This document shows, in pieces, positions 8,684 to 17,762 of a DNA stretch of 64,000 nt (its first letter is position 1; every line of letters begins with the position of its first letter). The DNA comes from an uncultured Bacteroidales bacterium (lineage in GTDB: Bacteria; Bacteroidota; Bacteroidia; Bacteroidales; UBA932). The notes under the pieces were generated by a model, which saw nothing but the letters and a program-made list of their open reading frames with translations, was not told the origin of the DNA and did not search any database. A program made the translations under genes and the position numbers. The stretch spans positions 51,234 to 115,233 of the forward strand of contig CAKUYQ010000005.1 of assembly GCA_934717185.1 (NCBI GenBank), read 5' to 3'.

Positions 8684-9991
8684 CTAAAACAGCTCATTGA
8701 CTCTATTTACAACCTCCTCAGCTGTGAGAGAAGGTTCCATAACCAAATTTGGCTTGGCATATACGCAATTGTGTTCCGCCTTAAAGCGTTGCTCACCACC
8801 ACCTGTTATATTCAGCATTACAATATCATTCTCCTTAACCTTCCCATCTTTTACAGCTTTTATAAGGCTGCTTGTTGCAACTCCAGCTGCAGGATGAATA
8901 TCAATCCCCTCCAACTCTTTAAAGAGATTGCATGCCTCTTTGAGTTCCTCATTGGTAACCTTTTCCATCTCGCCGTCTGTTGCTTTCAAAGCATCAAATA
9001 GTCCTCCCGGAACCGAATATGGTGGTTTCCTGTTAGACAGTACCTTGGCATCAATTTTAAGCGCATCTGTACGGGCAGCATCCTCGTCTGTGAATACTAT
9101 GTTTCTGTTACCTGCCTTCCAAGCATCATACATAGGGGTAAACGGAACATTTTGAGACGGGAACAGTTTCATTACTGTATTGCCAAAGCGGCCGTCTTCC
9201 AATAATCTTAAGTTGGCTTCGTATGCGGCAATAGCACCTGTACCACTGCCAATGGCCTGAAAATAGAAATCAGGGATTTTTCCAATTACCTGTACTGCAG
9301 AGAGTACAGTTGTAGACATCCCGTCTCTTCTTGCAACATTCTTTGCCCCGCCCTCTGCCAAATATCTCTTTGAACTGCACAACTTGTCTGAAAGTGCTAT
9401 TGCATCAAAATAGTCAGAGCCTGCAGGCGAACATATTATCTTTACGCAGTCGTTGAGCGGCTTTGCAAACCAAAGCGCGTTAAGATTGTCAAACGGTATT
9501 GATATGACAATTGGTATATGATTGTCTGAACATACCTGTGCAAAAGCTCTTGCCGTATTTCCTGCAGACGCTACCACAAGCACTTTGGAATCATACCCGC
9601 AGCCGCCAAGCATCTCCTTTGGAAGTCTTGCGCAGACAGAATATGCTTCTGTCTCTTTGAAAGAGGCTGTACGCATATTCGCCCCTTTTTCAGGCCAATA
9701 GCCCGAAAATGTTATATAAAGATTATTCAGGCCAAGTTTTGCAGCCAACACTTCACTCTTGTAGGTAACAGGCGCAGCCGAATTCTTTAATGTATGCCAT
9801 ATAGGCAACCAATTCGCAAATTTGTATATACCATATTTATCATCCTTAAACTCTATCTGTCTCTTTTCATATACAGCGCGTATAAGGGATGGCTTGTCAT
9901 ATTCAGGGTCTGAAAGAAGCCATCCTGTATCCTCAAAAACCCTTTGGGTTTCACAGTTTTTCAGTTTGAATTTCGTAGGTTCAATCTCCAT
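8684..9991 (-). CDS. cysteate synthase / threonine-synthase-like PLP enzyme
   Basis: The 435-residue fold-type II PLP enzyme has the Schiff-base segment TASFKETEA, the phosphate-binding run ASAGNTARAFA, GGAKNVARRDGM and a C-terminal ITGGGE. It resembles the threonine-synthase paralogues that convert O-phosphoserine and sulfite to L-cysteate, which Bacteroidetes use as the head group of sulfonolipids. Threonine synthase is the main alternative, but the N-terminal DTGWLLSDPE segment fits the cysteate synthase group as I remember it. It starts only 14 bp after the stop of the membrane Hdr-like gene and so appears to be the last gene of that operon. Confidence 0.75.
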   Translation of the reverse strand: MEIEPTKFKLKNCETQRVFEDTGWLLSDPEYDKPSLIRAVYEKRQIEFKDDKYGIYKFANWLPIWHTLKNSAAPVTYKSEVLAAKLGLNNLYITFSGYWPEKGANMRTASFKETEAYSVCARLPKEMLGGCGYDSKVLVVASAGNTARAFAQVCSDNHIPIVISIPFDNLNALWFAKPLNDCVKIICSPAGSDYFDAIALSDKLCSSKRYLAEGGAKNVARRDGMSTTVLSAVQVIGKIPDFYFQAIGSGTGAIAAYEANLRLLEDGRFGNTVMKLFPSQNVPFTPMYDAWKAGNRNIVFTDEDAARTDALKIDAKVLSNRKPPYSVPGGLFDALKATDGEMEKVTNEELKEACNLFKELEGIDIHPAAGVATSSLIKAVKDGKVKENDIVMLNITGGGEQRFKAEHNCVYAKPNLVMEPSLTAEEVVNRVNELF

Positions 9992-10005
9992 GGTTCAATT
10001 ATAAT

Positions 10006-11871
10006 TTAATATATATTATCAGCAACTACTTTGGCAATATCCACAACAGGTATCTCAGCCTGATCTTTAAATGTTTTAAGGCAAAGCGGGCAAGCTGTTA
10101 CAATTTTGTCGGGATTATTGGCCATTAATTTTTCTACAGAACTTTTGGTAATCTTTGTCCTGTCTTCGTAAGAGAGAGTAAGACTGCCCAAGCTGCCACC
10201 GCAACATATACTCTCTGTTTTTTCTTGCGCGGCCGGCTTAAGTTCGCCAATTCTGTTTAGAACGGCCCTTGGTTCATCATATATCCTGCAACCTCTTCCG
10301 AGCTCGCACGGGTCATGATATACCATGCTATCCGTACCCTTCTTTACCTTTATCTTCCCTTCCGTAATAAGGTCGTTTATGAATTGTGTATGATGCAGCA
10401 GTGTAATTCCTTTAAGATCATACTCCTCTTTCATAACTTTAAGGCAGATAGGGCAGGAGAGGACAATAGTGGTACATCCGGCGGCCTTTATCATCTCTGT
10501 GTTTCGTGCAATAACCTCTTTGGCAGCATCTACCTTTCCTGCAAGAAGAAGCGGCCTTCCGCAGCATACGCCACCATCCTTGTCTGCAAATACATATCTG
10601 CTTCCCGACAATTCAAAGATCTTCTCCATAGATTTTATTATGGATGGGGTATTATGTGTCATACAACCCGCAAAATAGAGAATTTTAGGTTGTGCATTAG
10701 CTTTAGCAACGGCATTTGCAGTGTTATTTGCTGTATCAACCAAATTATCCACGTTATCAGCAGGGTGATGAGCCTGTGATAGATAGCTATAATCATATTT
10801 AAGATTATTATAGACAGTTGTACGCTGAGCACGTTTTATGTCGCATGAATTTACCCCAACAGGACAAAGCGCAACACATTTTCCGCACATTAGGCACTTT
10901 TCTGCTATCTCGTTAATTTTCTTTGTATTGTGCCTTCTTAAAAATCTAATGAAATATACAGAAGAATACTTTAGATTCTTCTTTTGAGCATTCATAGGGC
11001 AGGCATCTATACAGAGTCCGCAACTTGAACATGAATATATCTCAGCCTCTGCAAAACCTTTGCGCGGCTTAGTGGTCTTTAAACCTGCATTTCTGAATGT
11101 TATTAAAAGAGCCTCAGTTGGGATATGCATATATCTGCTGAACGGCATAGCTAAAAAGAACAATCCCAATACGGTTGAATATGCCCACCATGTTGGCAGG
11201 ATGTGAGCATCATTTGTAAGGAAGCTGTTAAATAGCCAAAACATTGGCTTTGTTAAAAAACTTCCTCCGCTTATTCCTGCGGTAAAGCTCTCGGCAAGCA
11301 ACCTCAAAGGGAATATAGACCACAGGCAATAGAGTGCCACTCTGTCTGCAAGACTTGGTTTTGTGGTTCTTCGCATTCCAAGAGCCATTGAATGTATTCG
11401 TTTGTACATGGCAAGAGCAACTCCGCTTAAAACCATAAGAAGGAAGAAATCCATTAAAAAGAAGAAAAATGCACCTTTAAGTGTAACATCCCCCTCCTGC
11501 ATGACAAAATATCTGAAAAACACAGGATAGTAAAGCACTCCGTTGCGTTCGGGGGCGTAAAGGGCAACCTCAATATGCCCTATAACAATAAGCATAAACC
11601 ATCCAAAAGCTATGCTGGCGTGCATATATCCTAACAGAGGCTTTCTCTTAAAGATTTTTACATGTATAAGGCAATCGCATATTATATCCTTTATATTCTT
11701 TAAAATAATCCTTGGCGTTACAAGAGAGAGCAGATATTTTTTTCTGTCCTGCGGCGGTATATGGATTATTATCCTTATAAGTCCTATCAGCAGGTAGACA
11801 ATAAGAAAAACCATCCCAATCATGAATGGAAGTACAAAATTGTCATATCCGCCTATTATTCGTTCTTTCAT
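10006..11871 (-). CDS. membrane-bound HdrDE/DsrMK-like Fe-S oxidoreductase
   Basis: The 621-residue protein fuses three parts. Residues 1-260 are a multi-helix membrane domain like the NarI/HdrE/DsrM cytochrome subunits. Next come two 4Fe-4S motifs (CSSCGLCIDACP, CLMCGKCVALCP). The C-terminal half has two CCG-type cysteine domains (FAGCMTHNT with GGVCCGRP, then YHDPCELGRG with ESICCGGSLGS). This is the layout of quinone-linked heterodisulfide-reductase-type proteins. It probably transfers electrons between the soluble HdrABC-like proteins encoded upstream and the menaquinone pool; direction and substrate are not visible. Confidence 0.85.
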   Translation of the reverse strand: MKERIIGGYDNFVLPFMIGMVFLIVYLLIGLIRIIIHIPPQDRKKYLLSLVTPRIILKNIKDIICDCLIHVKIFKRKPLLGYMHASIAFGWFMLIVIGHIEVALYAPERNGVLYYPVFFRYFVMQEGDVTLKGAFFFFLMDFFLLMVLSGVALAMYKRIHSMALGMRRTTKPSLADRVALYCLWSIFPLRLLAESFTAGISGGSFLTKPMFWLFNSFLTNDAHILPTWWAYSTVLGLFFLAMPFSRYMHIPTEALLITFRNAGLKTTKPRKGFAEAEIYSCSSCGLCIDACPMNAQKKNLKYSSVYFIRFLRRHNTKKINEIAEKCLMCGKCVALCPVGVNSCDIKRAQRTTVYNNLKYDYSYLSQAHHPADNVDNLVDTANNTANAVAKANAQPKILYFAGCMTHNTPSIIKSMEKIFELSGSRYVFADKDGGVCCGRPLLLAGKVDAAKEVIARNTEMIKAAGCTTIVLSCPICLKVMKEEYDLKGITLLHHTQFINDLITEGKIKVKKGTDSMVYHDPCELGRGCRIYDEPRAVLNRIGELKPAAQEKTESICCGGSLGSLTLSYEDRTKITKSSVEKLMANNPDKIVTACPLCLKTFKDQAEIPVVDIAKVVADNIY

Positions 11872-11919
11872 CGTTTCAAATTAATTACTAAAGTAGTATT
11901 AGAGTATTCTACTCGCTTC

Positions 11920-12264
11920 TTATTTTTTAAAATCATATATCCTAAAAATAGACAGGATAAGGTGTCTTGTATTTATTCCTCGCGGACAGACCATTGAACA
12001 TTTCCCGCACAGCATGCACCCTTTAAGATTTTCGTATGCCTTATCCTCCTGTCCGTTCTGCAGCGCGAGTATCGCACTGCGGAGCGATGTTTTTGTGAAC
12101 TTGCCCGCAGTACATGTAGCTGTACAACTTCCGCAAGCCATACATTTTCTAACATCCGGCTCCAATTTAGCTAAAAGCATGAATTTAGATCTGTCTACCT
12201 TGTCTAAGTTTATTACAGACGCAGGGGAGAGAGAATAACCAAACTTATTCATCATACTTTGCAT
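11920..12264 (-). CDS. HdrC-like 4Fe-4S protein (small)
   Basis: The 114-residue protein carries two 4Fe-4S motifs, CMACGSCTATC and CMLCGKCSMVCP, as in HdrC/QmoC-type subunits. The first cluster's last cysteine is followed by T rather than P. Its start lies inside the end of the hdrA-like gene (20-bp overlap), with alternative ATGs at 12255 and 12252. It probably links the flavin subunit to the membrane protein encoded 48 bp downstream. Confidence 0.85.
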   Translation of the reverse strand: MQSMMNKFGYSLSPASVINLDKVDRSKFMLLAKLEPDVRKCMACGSCTATCTAGKFTKTSLRSAILALQNGQEDKAYENLKGCMLCGKCSMVCPRGINTRHLILSIFRIYDFKK

Positions 12265-13267
12265 TTAAGTAGTTGTTGATTGAAAGAGCCGCAGCTCTGG
12301 CCTCATTCAGTGTTTCGGGCAAAGTCTTAGGCCCTGTCGCTGCACCGGCGTAGAAGATACCCTCTTTTGAGCTATTGATTGTCCCTGCAATTGAATCTTT
12401 TGTCTCAAAGAATCCGTCATCGGCGGGTAATAATCCAATAAGTGATGCAGTCTCTTTACCGGATACGGAGTTGCACATACCACTCATAAGCACTAAAAGA
12501 TCTAATGTAACCTTAAGCGGCTTGGCACTAAGAGTATCCTCTGCCTTTACAATAAGTTTATGTTCAATGTTTTCTGCAACCTCAGACACTCTGCCTCTAA
12601 TGAAACGTATTCCAAACTCCTTTTGAGCTTTAAGATACAGGTCTTCATATCCTCTGCCAAACATTCTTAAATCCATATAGAAACAGATAACCTCTGCATT
12701 AGGAAATTTCTCCTTAATCTCGCATGCCTGTTTTACAGCCGTAGCACAACATACTTTTGAGCAATGTCTGTTACCGGCTTTCTCATCTCTTGAACCTACG
12801 CAATGAACAAAACCAATCTTTTGGGGTGTTTCTATTCTTTTATCCGATCCGGTTTTAAAATAGTTTTCAAGATCTGCATTAGTTATTACTCTGTTATATA
12901 TTCCATATCCGTACTCCTCCTTCTTTTCTGCTTTGAACAGATCAAAACCTGTTGTAAAGAGTATTGAATCTGCAAGCATTGCTACACCGTTTGACAAAAT
13001 TACGTTGTACTGTTTCTCTAACCTATTGATTGAATTAATCTCTGTATTTAGAAAATAATTTACTCCGCTTAGATTCTCCACAAGAGGTTTTAAAACATCC
13101 TGAGCTTTAACACCCTGTGGAAACAGTCTGTCCCATTTTGCAAGATGACCGCCTAATTTCTCTGCTTTTTCAACCAAAATAACATTATTACCCATCCTTT
13201 GCAATAGGGAAGAGGCCTCCATTCCGGCAGGTCCGCCACCTATAACAACTACATTTTTATGATTCAT
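12245..13267 (-). CDS. HdrA-like FAD/Fe-S oxidoreductase
   Basis: The 340-residue protein begins with a dinucleotide-binding fold (VVVIGGGPAGMEAS) and has the HdrA-specific stretch FVHCVGSRDEKAGNRHCSKVCC, whose cysteines bind a 4Fe-4S cluster in HdrA proteins. The C-terminus has the second FAD motif (GIFYAGAATGPKTLPE). At 340 residues it is a short HdrA without extra ferredoxin domains, similar in size to QmoA. It is likely the flavin hub of the complex encoded by this operon. Confidence 0.87.
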   Translation of the reverse strand: MNHKNVVVIGGGPAGMEASSLLQRMGNNVILVEKAEKLGGHLAKWDRLFPQGVKAQDVLKPLVENLSGVNYFLNTEINSINRLEKQYNVILSNGVAMLADSILFTTGFDLFKAEKKEEYGYGIYNRVITNADLENYFKTGSDKRIETPQKIGFVHCVGSRDEKAGNRHCSKVCCATAVKQACEIKEKFPNAEVICFYMDLRMFGRGYEDLYLKAQKEFGIRFIRGRVSEVAENIEHKLIVKAEDTLSAKPLKVTLDLLVLMSGMCNSVSGKETASLIGLLPADDGFFETKDSIAGTINSSKEGIFYAGAATGPKTLPETLNEARAAALSINNYLNAKYDE

Positions 13268-13287
13268 ATTTTATAAGTATTAGCTGT

Positions 13288-14352
13288 TTAACGAATAGAC
13301 AGCGGCATTTGTGGAATGCCCAAGTCTTTACCATTCAATCCTTTGTATTTTTCGTTAGGGTTATATGGAATCCCTATCTTATCTAAAAGCGGCTCAACCC
13401 CAATCTGGTGGTTCTGCAGTCCCAAGTCCCAAGGGTTATACCCCAATACAAGACCCGCAACCTCTTCGTATGTAAATACCGGTATTCCATGGCCGTTTTC
13501 GCCATATGTCTTGCCCTCCATCTCTGCAATTACATATTGCCATCTGTCCAAAAAGTACGGACACCCCGGGCAATTGGTAATAATCATATCGGGTTTGAAC
13601 GGCTCCATACTTTCAAATTTCTTATGAGTATTAGAAACCGAGTAACCCCTGTTTGCCATTACAAGGTATTGCCTGAACCCAAAACCGCAACAGTGCCTGC
13701 GCTCGGGGTAATCTATTACCTCTCCGCCCCAGGCCTCTACCATACCTGTCAGCACGTAAGGATATTCTGCCCCGCCAACCCCTTTAGAGGGGAACATCTT
13801 GGAATAGTGACAGCCAATATGCTCTACAACCCTTAACGGCTCACCCGTATTCTTGTTTACCAATTTGAATTTTGCCTGCTCCGCAATTAGGTTGCGGTAT
13901 TTATAGATAAGGTCGCTGGCATGTGCAAGATATTTTGGCTTTGAGAACTCCAATTTGCAGCTCTTGTAGAGATTGTCTGCAATCTTGGCCTCAAGTTCGG
14001 GGAATTCCCTCCATGTTTCAAGTGTCTCTGTATATAGACCAAAAGAGGTTATGCACGAGCATACATAGTTCTCATAACCATATTTTTTCATAAGCGCAAA
14101 CTGCCTTGCAATTATGGTCATTACTGTCTCCTGAGGTATTGTATCTGAATGATATGCAATACCTCCGCATGTCGTATGATGTTCTGTTTCAAAGAAATCC
14201 TTGTGCAACTTGTTCCTGCAGATATCCAAGAATGTTTTTTCTGATGCAGGGAAGAAACTCTGCCTTATACAGCTTCTAACATAAAAGTAGTGATCGTCGG
14301 GAATATCCTTCTGATAATCTTTCCAAATTCTCTTTTTTCCTTCGTATATCAT
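13288..14352 (-). CDS. HdrB-like CCG-domain protein
   Basis: The 354-residue protein has two cysteine-rich CCG-type regions: an N-terminal one around residues 25-100 (RSC, HTTCGG, VCSC) and a clear second one (VEHIGCHYS, RRHCCGFGF, TNCPGCPYF). In HdrB these bind non-cubane Fe-S clusters that reduce disulfides. It lies 4 bp after the HdrC-like gene and 20 bp before the hdrA-like gene, giving an hdrC-hdrB-hdrA order. The natural substrate is unknown. Confidence 0.85.
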   Translation of the reverse strand: MIYEGKKRIWKDYQKDIPDDHYFYVRSCIRQSFFPASEKTFLDICRNKLHKDFFETEHHTTCGGIAYHSDTIPQETVMTIIARQFALMKKYGYENYVCSCITSFGLYTETLETWREFPELEAKIADNLYKSCKLEFSKPKYLAHASDLIYKYRNLIAEQAKFKLVNKNTGEPLRVVEHIGCHYSKMFPSKGVGGAEYPYVLTGMVEAWGGEVIDYPERRHCCGFGFRQYLVMANRGYSVSNTHKKFESMEPFKPDMIITNCPGCPYFLDRWQYVIAEMEGKTYGENGHGIPVFTYEEVAGLVLGYNPWDLGLQNHQIGVEPLLDKIGIPYNPNEKYKGLNGKDLGIPQMPLSIR

Positions 14353-14356
14353 ATTG

Positions 14357-15067
14357 TTACTCCTCCTCGTTATTATTGTTGAAATGATTGTTAGAAGATT
14401 CTGTAAAAACCTTCATAAAGTATTCCTCCTCTGTGAGTCCCAACTCTTTGGCCTTTTCCATTGAGAGTCTGTTTACGTTCTCTATCCTCTCTGTTGCTCC
14501 TGTTATATCAAAAATTCTCCTTAGTTCATCCAAGTCACTTTGTGGAATCTTCCTTAGGGCACCCGGCCCTTCGCCATCTAAATTTGCTCCGTTTCTGGCG
14601 TATACATCATCCATATTCTTCTCAATCCATTCCCAGATGGGACCGGCCTCGGGATGTAGCGCCGCTTTAAACGCTCTTGGATAAACACAGTATCCGTAAT
14701 TGAGCACATTGCCTGTAAGTACTTTTGTGAGTGCATATTGTTGCCTTCCCTTTTCTGAGTTTATGAAGTTTCCCCTTGCCATGGACATATTTCTGAGAGC
14801 CATTATCACAAGTCCCGGTGCATTTTTTCTTGGGCATCTTGTAACGCAAGACATACACTCACCGCAATACCAGATAGTGTCTGAGTTAAGAAGTCCCTCT
14901 ATTACAGCATCATCTTTGGATTGTACCATATCTACAATACGCCTTGGATCGTATTGGTAGAACTCTGCTGCGGGGCATATTGCTGTACAGGTCCCGCAGT
15001 TTATACAGGCATTGAGCCCCTCCTTTAATCTGTAATCAGATGTGAGTTCGTCGTATAATTTTCCCAT
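14357..15067 (-). CDS. HdrC-like 4Fe-4S protein
   Basis: The 236-residue protein has two 4Fe-4S motifs, CINCGTCTAICP and CGECMSCVTRCP, followed by a long helical C-terminus ending in acidic and Asn-rich residues. It is the first structural gene after marR (gap 4 bp) and is followed 4 bp later by the HdrB-like gene. It likely shuttles electrons between the HdrA- and HdrB-like subunits. Confidence 0.85.
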   Translation of the reverse strand: MGKLYDELTSDYRLKEGLNACINCGTCTAICPAAEFYQYDPRRIVDMVQSKDDAVIEGLLNSDTIWYCGECMSCVTRCPRKNAPGLVIMALRNMSMARGNFINSEKGRQQYALTKVLTGNVLNYGYCVYPRAFKAALHPEAGPIWEWIEKNMDDVYARNGANLDGEGPGALRKIPQSDLDELRRIFDITGATERIENVNRLSMEKAKELGLTEEEYFMKVFTESSNNHFNNNNEEE

Positions 15068-15071
15068 AAAT

Positions 15072-15584
15072 CTAAATTTCTATATTTTCCCGGCCGGCAG
15101 CCGCAGCATTGGCGGCAATAGCCTCCCCGAATTGTGATAACTGCACAAGATCCTCTTCTGCGGTCATATTCTCTGCCATCTTTGCCAAAACCTTTATGAA
15201 AAAGTACAGCTCCTGTTTTGGGATATCCTTGATTATAAGGTTTACAGCCCCCATGGCAATGTTTGTAACATCCTCCTTCATCTCTATGGCAGGAGCGGTT
15301 ACTTTAATAAGATTCTGCCGTCTGTCCTGAGGATCGGGCTCTCTTGTAACCAAACCTTTCTTTTCTAAACCATCTATGAGTTTTACTACAGAATTCTTGT
15401 CCTTAAGCATTATATCGGCAATCTGTTGTTGGGATAAAATACCGTTGTCCCAAAGCGCATCCATAAGGAGGAACTGCTCCGGAGTAATATTGTACCCTTT
15501 CTGCTGAAAAATGCTGGTAACGTACTGTTTAAATTTATTATGGACAAAATTTAAAAACACGCCAACCTGCTTGTTCAATATCAT
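15072..15584 (-). CDS. MarR family transcriptional regulator
   Basis: The 170-residue protein has the winged-helix core of MarR proteins (GILSQQQIADIMLKDKNSVVKLIDGLEKKGLV, then a wing with REPDPQDRRQNLI). It is the first gene of the Hdr-like operon. A perfect 20-bp palindrome lies 29 bp upstream of its start next to a -7 box, so it probably represses its own operon. The ligand is unknown. Confidence 0.9.
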   Translation of the reverse strand: MILNKQVGVFLNFVHNKFKQYVTSIFQQKGYNITPEQFLLMDALWDNGILSQQQIADIMLKDKNSVVKLIDGLEKKGLVTREPDPQDRRQNLIKVTAPAIEMKEDVTNIAMGAVNLIIKDIPKQELYFFIKVLAKMAENMTAEEDLVQLSQFGEAIAANAAAAGRENIEI

Positions 15585-15613
15585 AATATGTGATTTAATA
15601 AGTAATTACCTTT

Positions 15614-15644
15614 ATAGTAAAATGTTTTACTATCTGCAAAGATA
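15614..15644 (-). promoter_or_regulatory. promoter and palindromic operator of the marR-hdr operon
   Basis: On the minus strand, TATCTTTG (plus coordinates 15637-15644) matches the Bacteroidetes -7 box. Immediately downstream is a perfect palindrome, ATAGTAAAA-TG-TTTTACTAT as read on the plus strand (15614-15633), which would cover the start of transcription. This is the usual position for MarR autorepression. The binding protein is inferred. Confidence 0.7.
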
Positions 15645-15646
15645 CA

Positions 15647-15700
15647 ATTAATTTGCAATGTAAGCTTAGTTTGTTCTATATTTTTCTTCCCGACAAAGTA
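15647..15700 (+). repeat. 54-bp repeat, left copy of the module-boundary sequence
   Basis: This segment is identical to 19730-19783 except for one base. It contains ATTAATTTGCAATGTA and ends with the CTTCCCGACAAAGTA motif. The two copies bracket the accessory genes at 15.7-19.7 kb. Confidence 0.85.
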
Positions 15701-15724
15701 CCCCATTGGCGTTTTGTCGGGAAG
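15686..15724 (-). terminator. inverted CTTCCCGACAAA pair, terminator-like
   Basis: CTTCCCGACAAA (15686-15697) and TTTGTCGGGAAG (15713-15724) form a perfect 12-bp stem with a 15-nt loop, 27 bp past the stop of the leftward lipoprotein gene. It probably ends that transcript and is built from two copies of the dispersed motif. Confidence 0.7.
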
Positions 15725-15751
15725 AGGAGTATTATAAATTTGATTATGCTG

Positions 15752-16237
15752 TTACTTTGCAGAAGAATTTGACAAGCCTAAAATAAGTTCATCTGTTATG
15801 TCAAATGTAAACTTATAATGACGTTTGCCTATCTCTTCCACTTTATAACTATTTCTGTCTCTGATGCCGGTGTGCGGCTTCAATGGTATCTTTTTTCCTC
15901 CGTCTATTGCAATGCAGCACTCAATATCTTTTGAGTCTTCTAACGGAAACCCAATTGCATCAGGCAAAATCTTTTTATCCCCAAATGATTGGAAATCCAC
16001 ACAATAACTATCATTAGGCTGCAACGTTATCGTTTTGCTTTCAATCACTGAAAATGATACGATAACACCGTATATCTCAACCTTGTGAGATGATTTATTA
16101 TTGTAAACCCATTCACCTTTGTGTACCCACTCCGTACGAGATGTTTTACATCCAAACAGCAGGCAGCATAGCAACAATATCACCATGTTACCAAGATTCA
16201 AATAATTCTTTAACGTATTGTTTTGTTTCATTGTCAT
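15752..16237 (-). CDS. hypothetical lipoprotein
   Basis: The 161-residue product has a hydrophobic signal and a lipobox LLFGC near residue 29. The remainder is a beta-rich domain with a pair of cysteines (ECCIA). I do not recognise a family. Its start overlaps the end of the metalloprotease gene by 50 bp, so the two are probably translated together and may act together at the cell surface. Confidence 0.65.
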   Translation of the reverse strand: MTMKQNNTLKNYLNLGNMVILLLCCLLFGCKTSRTEWVHKGEWVYNNKSSHKVEIYGVIVSFSVIESKTITLQPNDSYCVDFQSFGDKKILPDAIGFPLEDSKDIECCIAIDGGKKIPLKPHTGIRDRNSYKVEEIGKRHYKFTFDITDELILGLSNSSAK

Positions 16238-17762
16238 ATAATTTTATTATGTTATCTCTCCATTTATCCCATGTATTACAACCTTGCAAAGCAGTCTCTA
16301 TCTCCCACATAGTATATCCTTCTACTTTATCACCTTGATTGTAACTTTTACCATTATTTGTACCATCGTCAGATCTTGAATCAACAAGATCTATTACAAC
16401 ATTTGTGTAGTTAGGAGTTCCTTGTGGACGCCCTTTATATTTCAAATATACCATCTTGGTTAGATACCATTGTACCCCTGTAGCCCAACTTTCAACCATT
16501 TTATCATCTGCATAATGATAATCTCTATAACGATTTGTATTAGGCTCTTTTACAATCATTCTCCAATGTGCTGCATGTGCAAGCTCATGTATTGTAGTTG
16601 CGTAAATATCATCTGTCTTATTCTGTGGATTATATAATTTGATAGCACTTCCTAAACCTAAAAAACGTCTTGCAGATTTAAAATTCCCATTTATATCATT
16701 ATTTTGTTCATCAATAGCTTTAATTCTCATTTTTGTTCTCCAAAAACTATTCATTGGCGGCCTTCGCAGACCACCAATATCCTTGTAATAGTAATGATAA
16801 GCAGCGCGAAAAACAGTTGCAACAAAAAATTCATATTGAGATTCTGAACGTGCAAAATGGTAATCCCAATCGCCTTTACGCTTAGAAGTATTAATCATTA
16901 ATGGAAATTTATTCCCTTGAACAACAAATTCATATCTACCAAAATTGAATGAATAATGAGCCGGTCTTTTAAAACGTCCGTTACAACTGTAGTATCCATT
17001 TTCATCAGTAATTCCAGTATGCGTTGTGAACCATCTGCGGGCTTTTACTTTTATTCCTTCAAGGCCAATGACTTTGTCATTTACATCATCGTAATAACTT
17101 ATCCTTCCGGCTGGTCTCCACTTGTTACTACCCTTTGTTTCAATAAATTCGTTACTCTCATCAATATTTCCCGTTATACGTAAAGATTCATTAACAATAG
17201 ACTCAACAGATATATTGTCAAAATTTGATCTTGTGTTGGTTTTAACACTACCGTTAACCTCCTCTACATCCTCCCATTCTTCATCTGGAATGAAAAGCTC
17301 AGAGAGTATTTCATATTTTATACCCAGACTACTTATGTCTGCCCATTTTGAAATCTCTATGGATGCATATTGAAAAGTGGGTAAACTATCTGGAATAGAA
17401 GGATCGTGGTAGTAATTTCCGTATTCAATTATTTCGTAGTCCAGTGGAAAATCGTACCATATTATTGTAGAATCAAGTTGAAGCATGTCTAAGTCTTTAT
17501 ACGATTTTGGATGAAACCTTACATAGTAGTGAGTTGGTTGAATATCTCTATCTGTAAACCCATTACGAGTGTTGAGTGGAAGATTATTAAGAGCTTTTCG
17601 CATATTCTCCACTGAGTAAGGATTTTTTAGTTGTTGGCCAATGATAGTCATTTTGCCTGCATTAAAAGAGTCTAAATTTACATTTATGGGCGTGTCAATA
17701 TATTTCTCTTTTTTACAGCCAAATGCTAAAAGAAATAAAACGATAATAAATAACCTATTCAT
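16188..17762 (-). CDS. predicted surface lipoprotein metalloprotease (HELAH)
   Basis: The 524-residue protein has a lipoprotein signal (LLAFGC). A carboxypeptidase-regulatory-like beta domain follows at about residues 215-300 (GRISYYDD ... GLEGIKVKARRW ... DENGYYSCNG). The zinc-binding HELAH is at residues 392-396 in the context ATTIHELAHAAH. It is likely a zincin exported to the envelope, with substrate unknown. It lies in a repeat-bounded accessory module with the 161-residue lipoprotein downstream. Confidence 0.75.
   Translation of the reverse strand: MNRLFIIVLFLLAFGCKKEKYIDTPINVNLDSFNAGKMTIIGQQLKNPYSVENMRKALNNLPLNTRNGFTDRDIQPTHYYVRFHPKSYKDLDMLQLDSTIIWYDFPLDYEIIEYGNYYHDPSIPDSLPTFQYASIEISKWADISSLGIKYEILSELFIPDEEWEDVEEVNGSVKTNTRSNFDNISVESIVNESLRITGNIDESNEFIETKGSNKWRPAGRISYYDDVNDKVIGLEGIKVKARRWFTTHTGITDENGYYSCNGRFKRPAHYSFNFGRYEFVVQGNKFPLMINTSKRKGDWDYHFARSESQYEFFVATVFRAAYHYYYKDIGGLRRPPMNSFWRTKMRIKAIDEQNNDINGNFKSARRFLGLGSAIKLYNPQNKTDDIYATTIHELAHAAHWRMIVKEPNTNRYRDYHYADDKMVESWATGVQWYLTKMVYLKYKGRPQGTPNYTNVVIDLVDSRSDDGTNNGKSYNQGDKVEGYTMWEIETALQGCNTWDKWRDNIIKLYDNETKQYVKELFESW

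Noticed and set aside
10006..15067. True methanogen-type HdrABC.
   Set aside because: The proteins are short, HdrA lacks extra ferredoxin domains, and there is no MvhD/Frh; the set looks like the Qmo/DsrMK-related Hdr-like group of bacteria.
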